The notes: generated from the sequence alone by a model not told the origin. A stretch of DNA of 64,000 nt from an uncultured Bacilli bacterium (GCA_934700895.1 CAKUXV010000004.1:86558-150557), one strand, 5' to 3'; numbered from the stretch's first letter, positions 26,492-34,835 are shown. Numbers and translations: made by a program.

Positions 26492-27688
26492 TTATTGGCC
26501 GATTTCGGTTAACCACGCATCCAAAGCGGTTTTTCCTTCCTCATTCACCTTGAAGCACCACTTGAAGGGAGGGAGGGTTTTCATTTTTCGAGTCAATGCG
26601 AAGTCCGTGATGTTCTTGGGGCCTTCTCCACTCCAGCCATAATCACCAAAAGCAGCAAACCCCTTATTCGTAAAGAAGGGGATGGGTCTACTCAAAAGCA
26701 AATCATAGAACATGGAAATCGCGTCTCCTGCGATCGTCGGGGTGCCAAATAGAACCAAACCTGAGGTGCGAATTGCTTCTAAAATATCCGCTTTGGAAGG
26801 GGCATAATTCAACGCGTCGATCGCGAAGAACGATACGATCTTGCCTCTTTTTTCTAATTGGGCCTTTAAATGCTCCGCCATTTCCGCGGTATAACCATAG
26901 CAAGAGGTATAGACCAAAGTGATATGATTGGCATCTAAGACAGGGAGCCATTTCTTGGCTTCTTCTTCGAAGGCATCAATGACTTTATCCGTATCTTTAT
27001 CAATAACAGGCCCATGCCCCGTAAGGATCAGGTCTAAGGACAAGGTACGGACTCTGGCCACGGCTTGAAGAGCAAAAGAAGCAAACGGGGCCATGATGCA
27101 TTCAAAATAATAATCAAAGGATTCTCGGTATTCCTTGTAGTCCTTCACCTTGGAATAAAGGATTTCATCAAAGGCATAATGGGTTCCAAAGGCGTCGCAA
27201 CTGACCAAAGCTTTTTCTTCGACGATATAGGTGAATAAAACATCCGGCCAGTGGAGGAACAAACCAGAAAGAAAGCGGAGGGTATATTGTCCAATCTTTA
27301 ATTCTTTCCCCGGAGCCATCGTCAAACTCTTGAACGGGAAACGGAGGATATTCTTCAAATTGTTAATTCCGGCAGGGGAAGCAATAACCATGATGTCCGG
27401 ATTCTTTTGTAGAAGGGCTTCAATCGCTCCGCTATGGTCGGGTTCGGTATGCGCGACCACCAAATATTTGATGTCGTTTACTGATGTTAACGAAGAGATG
27501 TGTTCGATGTATTCATCGGCAAAACCCGCTTTGCTGCCCTCAAACAAAACAACCCCTTCCGTTGTTTTTAATAGATAGGAGTTATACGAGGTACCGTAAG
27601 TAAGCGGCATGACGCTGTCGAATACCTTGAGACCATGATCGATACAGCCAACGTAATATAGATTTTCTTTTAGTTTTAAAGATTCCAT
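26492..27688 (-). CDS. fprA: Flavodiiron protein (FprA-type oxygen/NO reductase)
   Basis: Soluble enzyme reducing O2 to water (or NO to N2O), protecting anaerobes. The N-terminal lactamase-like diiron domain has AHTEPDHSGA (His80, Glu82, Asp84, His85) and later iron-ligand histidines (FLHWPDVLFTY, LILTGHGPV). The C-terminal flavodoxin domain (about 255-395) begins ITLVYTSCYGYTAEMAEHL and binds FMN. Length 398 is standard. The start at 27688 follows GTGGAGGTTTTATTT, with an extended -10 TGCTAAAAT upstream. It is transcribed alone; the electron donor is not encoded beside it, though a flavodoxin gene lies at 50318. Confidence 0.94.
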   Translation of the reverse strand: MESLKLKENLYYVGCIDHGLKVFDSVMPLTYGTSYNSYLLKTTEGVVLFEGSKAGFADEYIEHISSLTSVNDIKYLVVAHTEPDHSGAIEALLQKNPDIMVIASPAGINNLKNILRFPFKSLTMAPGKELKIGQYTLRFLSGLFLHWPDVLFTYIVEEKALVSCDAFGTHYAFDEILYSKVKDYKEYRESFDYYFECIMAPFASFALQAVARVRTLSLDLILTGHGPVIDKDTDKVIDAFEEEAKKWLPVLDANHITLVYTSCYGYTAEMAEHLKAQLEKRGKIVSFFAIDALNYAPSKADILEAIRTSGLVLFGTPTIAGDAISMFYDLLLSRPIPFFTNKGFAAFGDYGWSGEGPKNITDFALTRKMKTLPPFKWCFKVNEEGKTALDAWLTEIGQ

Positions 27689-27978
27689 AAATAAAACCTC
27701 CACTTCTATTTTAGCAGGCATGGGGAAAGGCGGATAAAGGAACGCTTATCCATCACCACCATTAGGGGTTGTAACCTAAAAAGTGTAGTCCCTACACTCT
27801 ACAATTCGTGTTTGGTATCAAAAAGCGAAACGTTTAACGACATTAGAAATACGCTGCTATCCAGTTTTCGTTGACAAACACTTCATCCATTTATAAGCGC
27901 CAAGAGGTTGATAGTTAAGGGTAAAATTTTTTAAGTATCAGAATGTTAGTACTTACAAATTCCTATTTTGACGAATAT

Positions 27979-29097
27979 TTAAGAACGCACTCCACCCAGA
28001 ACCATCGACTCCTCTAGCACATTTTTGCATTTTTGAATGATGGCTTTTGCTTCATCCATATTTAACCGATTGTTTTTTGCCACTAGAAGCATGTCTTGAT
28101 CCGTAATCCCCTTGCCTTTGCCATTAACCGATGCAGTGTGTTCCCCGAAATAGGTCCGCCCAGGTGTAATGTCATAAGCGGGGGACAGACGATACACTTT
28201 ATTTGCAGCGTCAAACAAAAACGAAAAATTCTTCGCGTGATCGTCTTGGTTATCAATGAGAACATTAAAAACCATTCTTCGATACATCTCCGCGACCTCT
28301 TCATTATCTTCGGTTAAGATTCTAGTCAGCTTAATCAAGTCATTATAATCCAATACAGGGGCACGAAAATCGCATTCCAACAATGCGGCGGCACTGATCA
28401 TATGGACCTTATCATTTTGATAACGGTCAAACCTTTTAATTAGGAAATACTTTCCGCCTTTTTCCGATGTGACTAATTCGATATCCGGAATACGGATTCC
28501 GCACGATTTGGAGAGAGACATGTATCGGAATTCAAGATCGGCGATGTCTTTTGTATCAAAACGGGAAGAAAATTTGACAATCCAGTCTTCGCCTTTATAA
28601 CGAATCAAGGATTTTGGTCTAGCCCCGCCGCTAGATCCACCCAGCGAATAAAGAGTATCAATGTCTTGTACTTCTTTCGAATCCAATAAAGCATTGCATT
28701 CTTCTTGAATCAGATCGAAATCGATGATGTCCGGTTTGGCGGCTTGGCTAAAATCAGGCGCATATTCAAGCAAGCCCATCCCGGATGACCCTACATAAGC
28801 CAATCGGTCGAGAGGAGACAGGGATCGTATATCGATCTTCTTTTGTCTCTAAAAACGCTCTAGCAGCAATTCACCATAACTGTCAGGGAGGGAATCCGCA
28901 AACACCCCAAATAGGCCTCTAAAATAAGGGGAGGACGACACAAACAACCGTCTAGATAACGGGAGTTTAAATGGATTAAGAGAAAATCCGTTTTGAACCC
29001 ATTCGTCACTATATTAAAAAGCGATTCGGTGATCTTTGGTTAAAGCCAACGTACCAACCAATGTTTTATTTGCCAATACGTCAATCTTCTTGATCAT
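27979..29097 (-). pseudogene. hipA: hipA toxin kinase gene with two in-frame stop codons
   Basis: Ser/Thr kinase toxin family (HipA phosphorylates glutamyl-tRNA synthetase in E. coli). One frame runs from the ATG at 29097, 12 bases after GAGGAGG-type sequence, to 27979 and reads as a normal HipA: MIKKIDVLANKTLVGTLAL, then SYGELLLERF, SPLDRLAYVGSSGMGLLEY, a P-loop SLGGSSGGARPK and the kinase core NVLIDNQDDHAKNFSFLF. It is interrupted by TAA at 29014-29016 (codon 28) and TAG at 28849-28851 (codon 83); no frameshift is needed. The C-terminal 273 codons alone are open. It overlaps hipB by 17 bases. Probably a toxin inactivated by point mutations. Confidence 0.88.
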
Positions 29098-29371
29098 GCA
29101 AAACCTCCTCGATGGACGTATATTCTTTGCGAACCTCAAATAAGCGATCTAAGTCTTCGTAAAGTCGAAGACTCATTGCAATTTTGATGAAAGAAGCAAA
29201 AGAGATATCCCCCGTATTTTCAAATTTTCTTATCGTGGCATACGGAACACCAGAAAGAACGGAAAGACGCTTTTGGGATATCTTCCTGTTTTTTCGAATC
29301 GCAACGAGGCGTTTTGCGATTTCCATTTGTTGTTCGTAATAAGTTTTAAAAAGTAATGCTTGTTCTTCCAT
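29081..29371 (-). CDS. hipB: HipB-like XRE antitoxin/repressor
   Basis: DNA-binding antitoxin partner of hipA and autorepressor of the pair. The helix-turn-helix covers about 18-72 (IAKRLVAIRKNRKISQKRLSVLSGVPYATIRKFENTGDISFASFIKIAMSL). Length 96. It overlaps the hipA start by 17 bases. Two identical 16-bp operators lie directly upstream, one of them covering the -10 and reaching within one base of the ATG; no ribosome binding site is present, so the message appears leaderless. The gene is intact although hipA is broken. Confidence 0.85.
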   Translation of the reverse strand: MEEQALLFKTYYEQQMEIAKRLVAIRKNRKISQKRLSVLSGVPYATIRKFENTGDISFASFIKIAMSLRLYEDLDRLFEVRKEYTSIEEVLHDQED

Positions 29372-29372
29372 T

Positions 29373-29388
29373 TGCTACTATAATAGCA
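29373..29388. promoter_or_regulatory. HipB operator 1
   Basis: TGCTACTATAATAGCA: TGCTA and TAGCA arms around six bases. On the minus strand its centre supplies the -10 TATTAT (29380-29385), eight bases before the hipB ATG, with TTTAAA 17 bases further up. Repressor binding here would block both transcription and the start codon. Confidence 0.72.
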
Positions 29389-29413
29389 CTTTTTTATCAT
29401 TCTTTAAATTTTT

Positions 29414-29429
29414 TGCTACTATAATAGCA
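29414..29429. promoter_or_regulatory. HipB operator 2
   Basis: An exact second copy of the same 16-mer, 41 bases from the first (about four helical turns), as expected for paired dimer binding and DNA bending by HipB. Confidence 0.72.
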
Positions 29430-29446
29430 GTTTAGTGACAAAGAGT

Positions 29447-29938
29447 TTAATAAATGATTCCTTGTTTGTTCGTCGTAGGAACAGCGATATTAATTTCGGA
29501 GGAGCTGAAGTCAAAAACGCATTTTCCGACGTTAAAGGAGATGTGCAGCACATCATCCACTTCAGAATAATGGAATTCATCCGTCATATCGGCCATCCGA
29601 TCTTCGATTTCCGTATTGGTCGAATTCATTGTTAATCCATAGACCGTAATTTCGGGGTCCGTGATATGGATACGAGTAATCGCCCGCTTATCTTCGGCAT
29701 CGGGATAACCAGACGACAAATAAGTAACGTGAACAGCGGGTGCAACGGCCATATCTCCACTTGTGTCTGCAACATATCGATGGTCGAGGTATTCTTCCGC
29801 TCCAAACCAACCCGGCAGAAGCGTGCAGCCTTTTTCTTTGAATTCCTGGCTTTCCACTCTTTCCGTAACCCAAAATTCAAGGCTGGTATCCGCGGGTTTC
29901 TTCAAATAGAAAGTGGAACAGCTAAACAATGTAGCCAT
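29447..29938 (-). CDS. Probable lipoprotein, start codon uncertain
   Basis: From the ATG at 29938 the product begins MATLFSCSTFYLKK, the tail end of a lipoprotein signal with the lipid Cys in FSCS. The frame is open 16 codons further upstream to an ATA at 29984-29986, giving (M)KTSKLTPAFVSTLPLMATLFSC, a complete lipoprotein signal; a TAA lies just before. A good promoter ends six bases before that ATA. Either the original ATG mutated to ATA or ATA is used. No known domain; the body is acidic and beta-rich. It lies in the decaying island. Confidence 0.55.
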   Translation of the reverse strand: MATLFSCSTFYLKKPADTSLEFWVTERVESQEFKEKGCTLLPGWFGAEEYLDHRYVADTSGDMAVAPAVHVTYLSSGYPDAEDKRAITRIHITDPEITVYGLTMNSTNTEIEDRMADMTDEFHYSEVDDVLHISFNVGKCVFDFSSSEINIAVPTTNKQGIIY

Positions 29939-29992
29939 TAAAGGTAATGTCGAAACAAAAGCAGGGGTTAATTTGCTGGTTTTTATGTATCC

Positions 29993-30020
29993 ATTTTATT
30001 CGTGAGTCCAAAATTGTCAA
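29993..30020 (-). promoter_or_regulatory. Promoter of the lipoprotein gene
   Basis: On the minus strand TTGACA, 16 bases, TAAAAT, then six bases to the ATA codon discussed for the lipoprotein gene. Good match to a vegetative promoter in leaderless spacing. Confidence 0.65.
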
Positions 30021-30021
30021 T

Positions 30022-30140
30022 TGCCGATTGGAAAAGCGGGTAGAAAGCGGCGCAAAGCTCATGGCAAGGGGCTGGCGGCATTCTTGCCATTTTGGCAAGT
30101 TCAAATTAAAGATATTGCCATATGATTGCTCCAATCGGCA
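30022..30140. repeat. 119-bp element with 11-bp perfect terminal inverted repeats
   Basis: TGCCGATTGGA at 30022-30032 and its complement TCCAATCGGCA at 30130-30140. Inside is a second perfect hairpin, CTTGCC (30083-30088), ATTTT, GGCAAG (30094-30099). It carries no reading frame. It could be a small non-coding RNA or a miniature mobile element; no target-site duplication was identified. Confidence 0.45.
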
Positions 30141-30220
30141 TAGGCAACGTATCAGTCGCCTACACGCTTGCATATAAATTCATCTAATTAGCAGCCAACT
30201 GAGGGAAATTTTTCTTATAA

Positions 30221-30493
30221 TTGGCTAATCTAAAGTTGTACTTTAAAAAGTCAAAAGAAGTATTTCGATATGCCACTAAAGGCGAAATCGACCTTATCCT
30301 TTCGGAAAACGGGATTCTTTACCCCATTGCAATTAAGCTGAGTTCTTCTCCTAATGCTGAAATGGCCTCTCCTTTCGATGTTTTGGACAAGATACCCGAC
30401 CAAAAAAGAGGCATGGGAGCCATCGTTTGCCTTTATGATAAGGAATTATACCTAAGAGATAATCACGTGGTTCTTCCTGCGGAATATATTTAA
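30221..30493 (+). pseudogene. C-terminal remnant of a DUF4143 AAA ATPase
   Basis: Ninety codons matching only the end of AAA_14/DUF4143 ATPases: GEIDLILSENGILYPIAIKLSS is the nuclease-like EIDL...IK segment and VLDKIPDQKRGMGAIVCLYD is the usual C-terminal stretch. Family members are about 400 residues; the ATP-binding part is absent and a TAA immediately precedes. The only possible start is a TTG at 30221. An intact relative of the family lies at 52691-53902. A decayed gene fragment. Confidence 0.75.
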
Positions 30494-30638
30494 GACCCTC
30501 TATTGCAATTCCATGCGACAATAGATTCTCATTTATATAATCAAGCATAGAAAAAAGCCGCCAATTTTGACGACCTTTTAATGATTTCATCGAGTGTATG
30601 CAACGGATTATCGTTCTGTCACATCTGCCCCATCAAGA

Positions 30639-30863
30639 TTACTTGACGTCGGGAAGCAGACCCATGAAGCGGGCGTTCTTAATCGCCGTGGCGACTTGGC
30701 GCTGATACTTGGCGCTGGTGCCGGTGATGGAACGCGGGGTGATCTTGCCGTCGGGTCCAATGAAGCGAGAGAGAGTCTCGACATCTTTGTAGTCGACGTA
30801 TTTGATCTTGTTCTTCTTGAAATAGCAAACCTTACGGCGTGCACGGGTTTTTCTAAAAGCCAT
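30639..30863 (-). CDS. rpsR: 30S ribosomal protein S18
   Basis: Small-subunit protein that pairs with S6 on the platform. The sequence VCYFKKNKIKYVDYKDVETLSRFI and RSITGTSAKYQRQVATAIKNARFMGLLP is the S18 signature. Length 74. Last gene of rpsF-ssb-rpsR; GAAAGGTAAAGAACA precedes the ATG. Confidence 0.97.
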   Translation of the reverse strand: MAFRKTRARRKVCYFKKNKIKYVDYKDVETLSRFIGPDGKITPRSITGTSAKYQRQVATAIKNARFMGLLPDVK

Positions 30864-30889
30864 TGTTCTTTACCTTTCCGGGCAGTTCC

Positions 30890-31351
30890 TTAGAAGGGAA
30901 GATCATCTTCCATCAAAGGATCGAGATTATTGGAAGTCGATGGGTTGCCCTGTGGTTTGACCGAGTTGTCCGGCGCGTTATAGGACGAGCCGACATCCGG
31001 GGTATATCCGGAATCGTTCTCCGAAACACCATTCGAGGCTTTGGGCTCCATGAGCTCAATGCGCTCGGCAACGATTTCGGTGGAAGTCACCTCAACGTTG
31101 GAATCCCGACGCGTGTATTTGCGTTGGGTGAGACGACCAACGACGCCAACCAAAGATCCCTTGTGGGTGAACTTCGAGACGACGTCTGCCTGTTTTCCAA
31201 AAACGGAAACCGGCATGAAGATGGTGGTCTTTTGACCTCCACGACGCTCATCGGACGCAATGGTGAAGGAAGCCACGGTCATACCCGAGGTGGTGGAGCG
31301 GGTTTCGGGGTCGCGGGTCAGGCGACCAACTAGAACGACATTGTTAAGCAT
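30890..31351 (-). CDS. ssb: Single-stranded DNA-binding protein
   Basis: Protects single-stranded DNA and recruits repair and replication partners through its acidic tip. An OB fold (about 1-105) begins MLNNVVLVGRLTRDPETRST; a flexible Ser/Asn-rich linker leads to the C-terminal tail DPLMEDDLPF. Length 153. Between rpsF and rpsR as in most Firmicutes, with AGGAGGATAACAC before the ATG. Confidence 0.97.
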   Translation of the reverse strand: MLNNVVLVGRLTRDPETRSTTSGMTVASFTIASDERRGGQKTTIFMPVSVFGKQADVVSKFTHKGSLVGVVGRLTQRKYTRRDSNVEVTSTEIVAERIELMEPKASNGVSENDSGYTPDVGSSYNAPDNSVKPQGNPSTSNNLDPLMEDDLPF

Positions 31352-31369
31352 GTGTTATCCTCCTGCTGC

Positions 31370-31657
31370 TTAGTCTTTATCAACGGTGATAAGGAAACGG
31401 ATAACAAGATTGTCGAGACGGACCAAACGCTTGAATTCTTCAAGGCAGGCATTGTCGGCAGAGATCTTTTCGACAACGTAGTAGCCTTTCTTCAAATCGT
31501 GGATCGGGCTCGCAAACTCACGGACTCCCATCTCCTTGCTGTCACGAACAACGCCTTTGTTGTCGGTGAGGATCTTGTGGAGCTTTTCAATTTCAGCCTT
31601 TCTGCTGGCATCGTCGAGATCCGCAGAGAGGATGAACATGAGTTCATATTTTCCCAT
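31370..31657 (-). CDS. rpsF: 30S ribosomal protein S6
   Basis: Platform protein forming a heterodimer with S18. MGKYELMFILSADLDDASRKAEIEKL and the central KKMGVREFA-like segment (EMGVREFASPIHDLKKGYYVVEKI) are characteristic. Length 95. The ATG at 31657 follows AGGAGGTGCAAACACT; an upstream in-frame reading to 31744 would run through the leader and is rejected. First gene of the operon, behind a promoter and a structured leader. Confidence 0.96.
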   Translation of the reverse strand: MGKYELMFILSADLDDASRKAEIEKLHKILTDNKGVVRDSKEMGVREFASPIHDLKKGYYVVEKISADNACLEEFKRLVRLDNLVIRFLITVDKD

Positions 31658-31743
31658 AGTGTTTGCACCTCCTAATTTCGGTCTAGGGTCGCATCGAAAT
31701 CGTACGACCATAGAAGTGTGTGCCGTATCCTTCAAAAACGGCA
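31658..31743 (-). promoter_or_regulatory. Structured rpsF leader, candidate S6:S18 autoregulatory element
   Basis: The 5' leader of about 86 bases can form a hairpin GGTCGTA...TGCGACC and then CCTA...TAGG whose loop holds ACCGA and whose 3' arm includes part of the AGGAGG ribosome binding site. Firmicutes rpsF operons are often autoregulated by S6:S18 binding a CCG-containing leader; this resembles that, not proven. Between this promoter and the lysS terminator (about 31780-31965) I see nothing else. Confidence 0.45.
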
Positions 31744-31749
31744 AACGCC

Positions 31750-31778
31750 ATTATAAAGGGGGTAAGGGGGATAATCAA
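31750..31778 (-). promoter_or_regulatory. rpsF-ssb-rpsR promoter
   Basis: Minus strand TTGATT, 17 bases, TATAAT; about 92 bases from the -10 to the rpsF ATG. Confidence 0.75.
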
Positions 31779-31966
31779 TCTTAGACTTACCTAATTGTTT
31801 CCTTTCCTCTTGGATGAGACGACCTTTTGCCCATAACAAGAAGTCGCCCCACTATTTCTATAACCGAAAAAGAAATGATTATGACGAAACTTGTTTCCAA
31901 ATTTTAGGTTTGAAATGTAAATATTTTTTCCGAATTCCTTCGATAAAATCGAGATAATTAGAAGTG

Positions 31967-31993
31967 ATAAAAAATGCCACGTTTCGTGGCATT
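31967..31993 (-). terminator. lysS terminator
   Basis: Minus strand AATGCCACG, loop AAA, CGTGGCATT followed by a T-run; a perfect nine-pair stem 20 bases after the lysS stop. Confidence 0.93.
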
Positions 31994-32013
31994 CTTTGGA
32001 TGACTTTTTGGCC

Positions 32014-33501
32014 TTATTTTTCGTCCTTCATCGTTGGGAAGAGAAGGACTTCGCGGATATTTTGCACATTGCAGAAGAGCATGCAGGTGCGGTCGATGCC
32101 GACCCCGATTCCTCCCGCGGGAGGCATGCCGTATTTCAAAGCGTCGAGGAAGGTGTAGTCAATATCGTTGGCTTCTTCGTCTCCGCGGTTTCTCGCGGCA
32201 AGCTGGGCTTGGAAACGTTCCATTTGGTCGAAGGGGTTATTGAGTTCGCTGTAGGAATTGCCGAATTCAAATCCACCGATGAAGAACTCGAAACGTTCCA
32301 CAAAGCGAGGATCCGCGCACTTCTTGGTAAGCGGAGAGACTTCGATCGGATAGGTGTGGATGAACGTCGGTTGGACAAGACTCTTTTCCACGAATTCATC
32401 GAAGAAGGCCTGCATGATATAACCGGTGCTGTTCCAGCTCTTTTGGAGGGGGACGTTATGCTCTTTGGCGAGTTTAACGGCGTCTTCAAACGAGATGTCG
32501 TCGGTGAAGTCGATGCCGGTTTTTTCTTTGATGGCTTCAGCCATGGAAATCCAGCGGAAGGGTTTGGAGAAATCGATTTCGATGTCGCCCCATTGGATTT
32601 TGTCTTTGCCACAAATCTTCTCGGCGAGGTCTTTGAAGAGTCCTTCCGTCCATTCTCTCATGGATTGGAGGTCGCCATAAGCCTGATAGAGCTCAATAGT
32701 CGTGAATTCGGGGTTATGGCGGACGTCGATGCCTTCGTTACGGAAGATGCGTCCGATTTCATAAACGCGGTCAATGCCGCCAATCATCGCTTTCTTAAGG
32801 TTCAATTCGGTCGCGATGCGAAGATAGAAATCCTTGTCCAAGGCGTTGTGATGGGTGATGAACGGACGAGCCGAGGCACCACCAGCAATCGGAGACAAAA
32901 CTGGGGTTTCGACTTCGAGGAATCCGAGGTTATCGCAATAGCGGCGAACCTCGGAAAGAATACGGGAACGGGTGATGGCGACTTTACGGGATTCTTCGTT
33001 GACGATCATGTCGACATAACGGTGACGGAAACGCTCTTCCGGGTCGGTTAAGCCATGGAATTTTTCAGGCAACGGCTTCAAGCATTTGGACAAATGAGTG
33101 TAATGCTCCACATGGATGGTGAGTTCGCCGGTTTGGGATTTCATCAAAGTGCCCTCTAATCCGGCCACGTCGCCTAAATCCGACAATTTAAAAACCTTGT
33201 AGTTCTCTTCTCCAACGGATTGAAGGCCAATCCAGAATTGGATGGAGGCATATTCATCGTGGATGTTGCCAAAAGCGGCTTTGCCCATCTTGCGGAGGGC
33301 CATTAAGCGTCCAGCCACATTGACTTTGATGTCTTTTTCTTTGAGTTCTTCCGCGCTCAATTCGCCGTAATTGGCACGGAGATCGCGGATCTGGTCTTTC
33401 CAGTCATAACGGCTGCCAAACGGATCCACGCCGAGTTCGCGGTAACGAGGAAGCTTATCGATGCGAGCTTTCTCTTGGTCAGTTAATTTTTCTTCGATCA
33501 T
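32014..33501 (-). CDS. lysS: Lysyl-tRNA synthetase, class II
   Basis: Charges tRNA-Lys. An N-terminal OB-fold anticodon domain (about 50-150; VAGRLMALRKMGKAAFGNIHDEYASIQ) precedes the class II core: motif 1 around VEVETPVLSPIAGGASARPF, motif 2 FRNEGIDVRHNPEFTTIELYQAY, motif 3 GIGVGIDRTCMLF. Length 495 matches the family. AAGGGGGACGACAAC precedes the ATG and a TAAGAT -10 lies before it. It follows glyA but is separated by a terminator. Confidence 0.97.
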   Translation of the reverse strand: MIEEKLTDQEKARIDKLPRYRELGVDPFGSRYDWKDQIRDLRANYGELSAEELKEKDIKVNVAGRLMALRKMGKAAFGNIHDEYASIQFWIGLQSVGEENYKVFKLSDLGDVAGLEGTLMKSQTGELTIHVEHYTHLSKCLKPLPEKFHGLTDPEERFRHRYVDMIVNEESRKVAITRSRILSEVRRYCDNLGFLEVETPVLSPIAGGASARPFITHHNALDKDFYLRIATELNLKKAMIGGIDRVYEIGRIFRNEGIDVRHNPEFTTIELYQAYGDLQSMREWTEGLFKDLAEKICGKDKIQWGDIEIDFSKPFRWISMAEAIKEKTGIDFTDDISFEDAVKLAKEHNVPLQKSWNSTGYIMQAFFDEFVEKSLVQPTFIHTYPIEVSPLTKKCADPRFVERFEFFIGGFEFGNSYSELNNPFDQMERFQAQLAARNRGDEEANDIDYTFLDALKYGMPPAGGIGVGIDRTCMLFCNVQNIREVLLFPTMKDEK

Positions 33502-33546
33502 GTTGTCGTCCCCCTTATGGGCGAAGGTATCTTACTCTAGTTCACG

Positions 33547-33572
33547 AAAAAAGGGAACGCGTAGCGGTCCCT
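33547..33572 (-). terminator. glyA terminator
   Basis: Minus strand AGGGACCGC, loop TAC, GCGTTCCCT then six T; 13 bases after the glyA stop. Confidence 0.9.
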
Positions 33573-33584
33573 ATTTCTCCCTTT

Positions 33585-34835
33585 TTAGGCGTGAGGTTGA
33601 TGTAAATCCGTGACGTCTTTCCACGAACTAGTGATACCACGTACCTCTTCTTTTAACTTTTCGGCGTCTTTTCCCTGCCCCGATAAGCAAGCGTAAATCA
33701 AACGAGCGATTTGACGGGCTTGGGCCTCATTGCAACCGCGAGTGGTGACCGCGGCAAAGCCAATGCGTAGGCCAGAGCATTCGCTCGGCTTCAAGGTATC
33801 CCCGTGAATCATGTTCTTGTTCGTAGTGATTCCAATTTCTTCCAAACGGGCTTGTGCTTCTTTCCCCGTGATTCCAAAGGAAGCCAAAACGTTAAGCAGG
33901 AACAAGTGATTATCCGTTCCACTGACCGAGCAGCCTAAAGAACGAAGTTCATCATCGCAGGCTTTGGTATTGGTTAATACCTGGGCCATATATTCTTTGA
34001 ATGCAGGCTGCAAATCTTCGCCAAAGCAAGCGGCTTTTGCGGCGATAATGTGTTCTAATGGGCCACCTTGGGTATAGGGGAAGACCGCACTTTTGATGGG
34101 TTTGATCCATTTCTCGTCATTCGTAAGAATCATGCCTCCACGGGGCCCACGGAGAGTCTTGTGCGTCGTGGTCGTCACGATATCGGCATACAGGCAAGGA
34201 TTTTGGGTTAACCCCGCAGCGATGATGCCGGCGATATGGGCCATATCCACCATGAAATAGCAATACACGGGCGAATGGGCGTTATGACGGTCCACGAGTT
34301 CACGCAAAGCCTTGAAATCAATTTCATAAGGGTAGGCGCTATAGCCAGCCAAAAGGAGATTGGGGTTCTCTTTTTCGAGGCATTCTTCAATGATTGTTAA
34401 ATCCAAACGTCCATCTTCCCCCAAGGGGTAATGGACGAAGTTATAAGTTTGGGCAGAGAAGGAAACAGGGGACCCATGGGTTAAATGACCGCCGTCATTA
34501 AGGATCAAAGACAACACTTTATCCCCGGGTTTAAGCAAAACGTGATAAGCGGCGAAATTGGCTTGGGAGCCGCTATGAGGTTGGACGTTGGCATATAAGC
34601 AATGGAACAATTTCTGTGCCCGTTCGGCAGCAAGATTTTCTGCCTCGTCCACGTTTCGACATCCTCCATAATAGCGATGAGCAGGGTACCCTTCCGCATA
34701 TTTAGCCATCAAAATGCTTCCGCTGGCCTCATAGACATCTTTGGAGGGGTAGTTCTCGCTGGCAATGAGCTCAATGCCATTATTTTGCCTTTGTTTTTCT
34801 TCTTCAAAAATTCGTTCTAAAACCTTATCTTCCAT
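33585..34835 (-). CDS. glyA: Serine hydroxymethyltransferase
   Basis: PLP enzyme interconverting serine and glycine with tetrahydrofolate, the main source of one-carbon units. IELIASENYPSKDVYEASGS, the GSQANFAAY region and the PLP-lysine segment TTTTHKTLRGPRGG are intact. Length 416 is typical. The start at 34835 (MEDKVLERIF) follows GAGGACAACTCACC; an in-frame extension to 34895 has no ribosome binding site. Confidence 0.96.
   Translation of the reverse strand: MEDKVLERIFEEEKQRQNNGIELIASENYPSKDVYEASGSILMAKYAEGYPAHRYYGGCRNVDEAENLAAERAQKLFHCLYANVQPHSGSQANFAAYHVLLKPGDKVLSLILNDGGHLTHGSPVSFSAQTYNFVHYPLGEDGRLDLTIIEECLEKENPNLLLAGYSAYPYEIDFKALRELVDRHNAHSPVYCYFMVDMAHIAGIIAAGLTQNPCLYADIVTTTTHKTLRGPRGGMILTNDEKWIKPIKSAVFPYTQGGPLEHIIAAKAACFGEDLQPAFKEYMAQVLTNTKACDDELRSLGCSVSGTDNHLFLLNVLASFGITGKEAQARLEEIGITTNKNMIHGDTLKPSECSGLRIGFAAVTTRGCNEAQARQIARLIYACLSGQGKDAEKLKEEVRGITSSWKDVTDLHQPHA

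Noticed and set aside
27730..27797. Small inverted repeats GGATAA...TTATCC and GTGTAG-TCC-CTACAC upstream of fprA
   Set aside because: They lie beyond the fprA promoter in a short non-coding stretch, have only six-base arms and no link to a gene, so chance is likely.
28849..29016. Stop-codon recoding to explain the hipA frame
   Set aside because: TAA and TAG end many well-defined genes here, and neither stop has a visible readthrough or selenocysteine-type signal, so point mutation is simpler.
30351..30590. Minus-strand frame of 79 codons over the DUF4143 remnant
   Set aside because: Antisense to a recognisable protein fragment; no motif or start signal.
31996..33051. Plus-strand open frame of 351 codons
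   Set aside because: Antisense to lysS, which has full synthetase motifs; no start signal and no recognisable protein.
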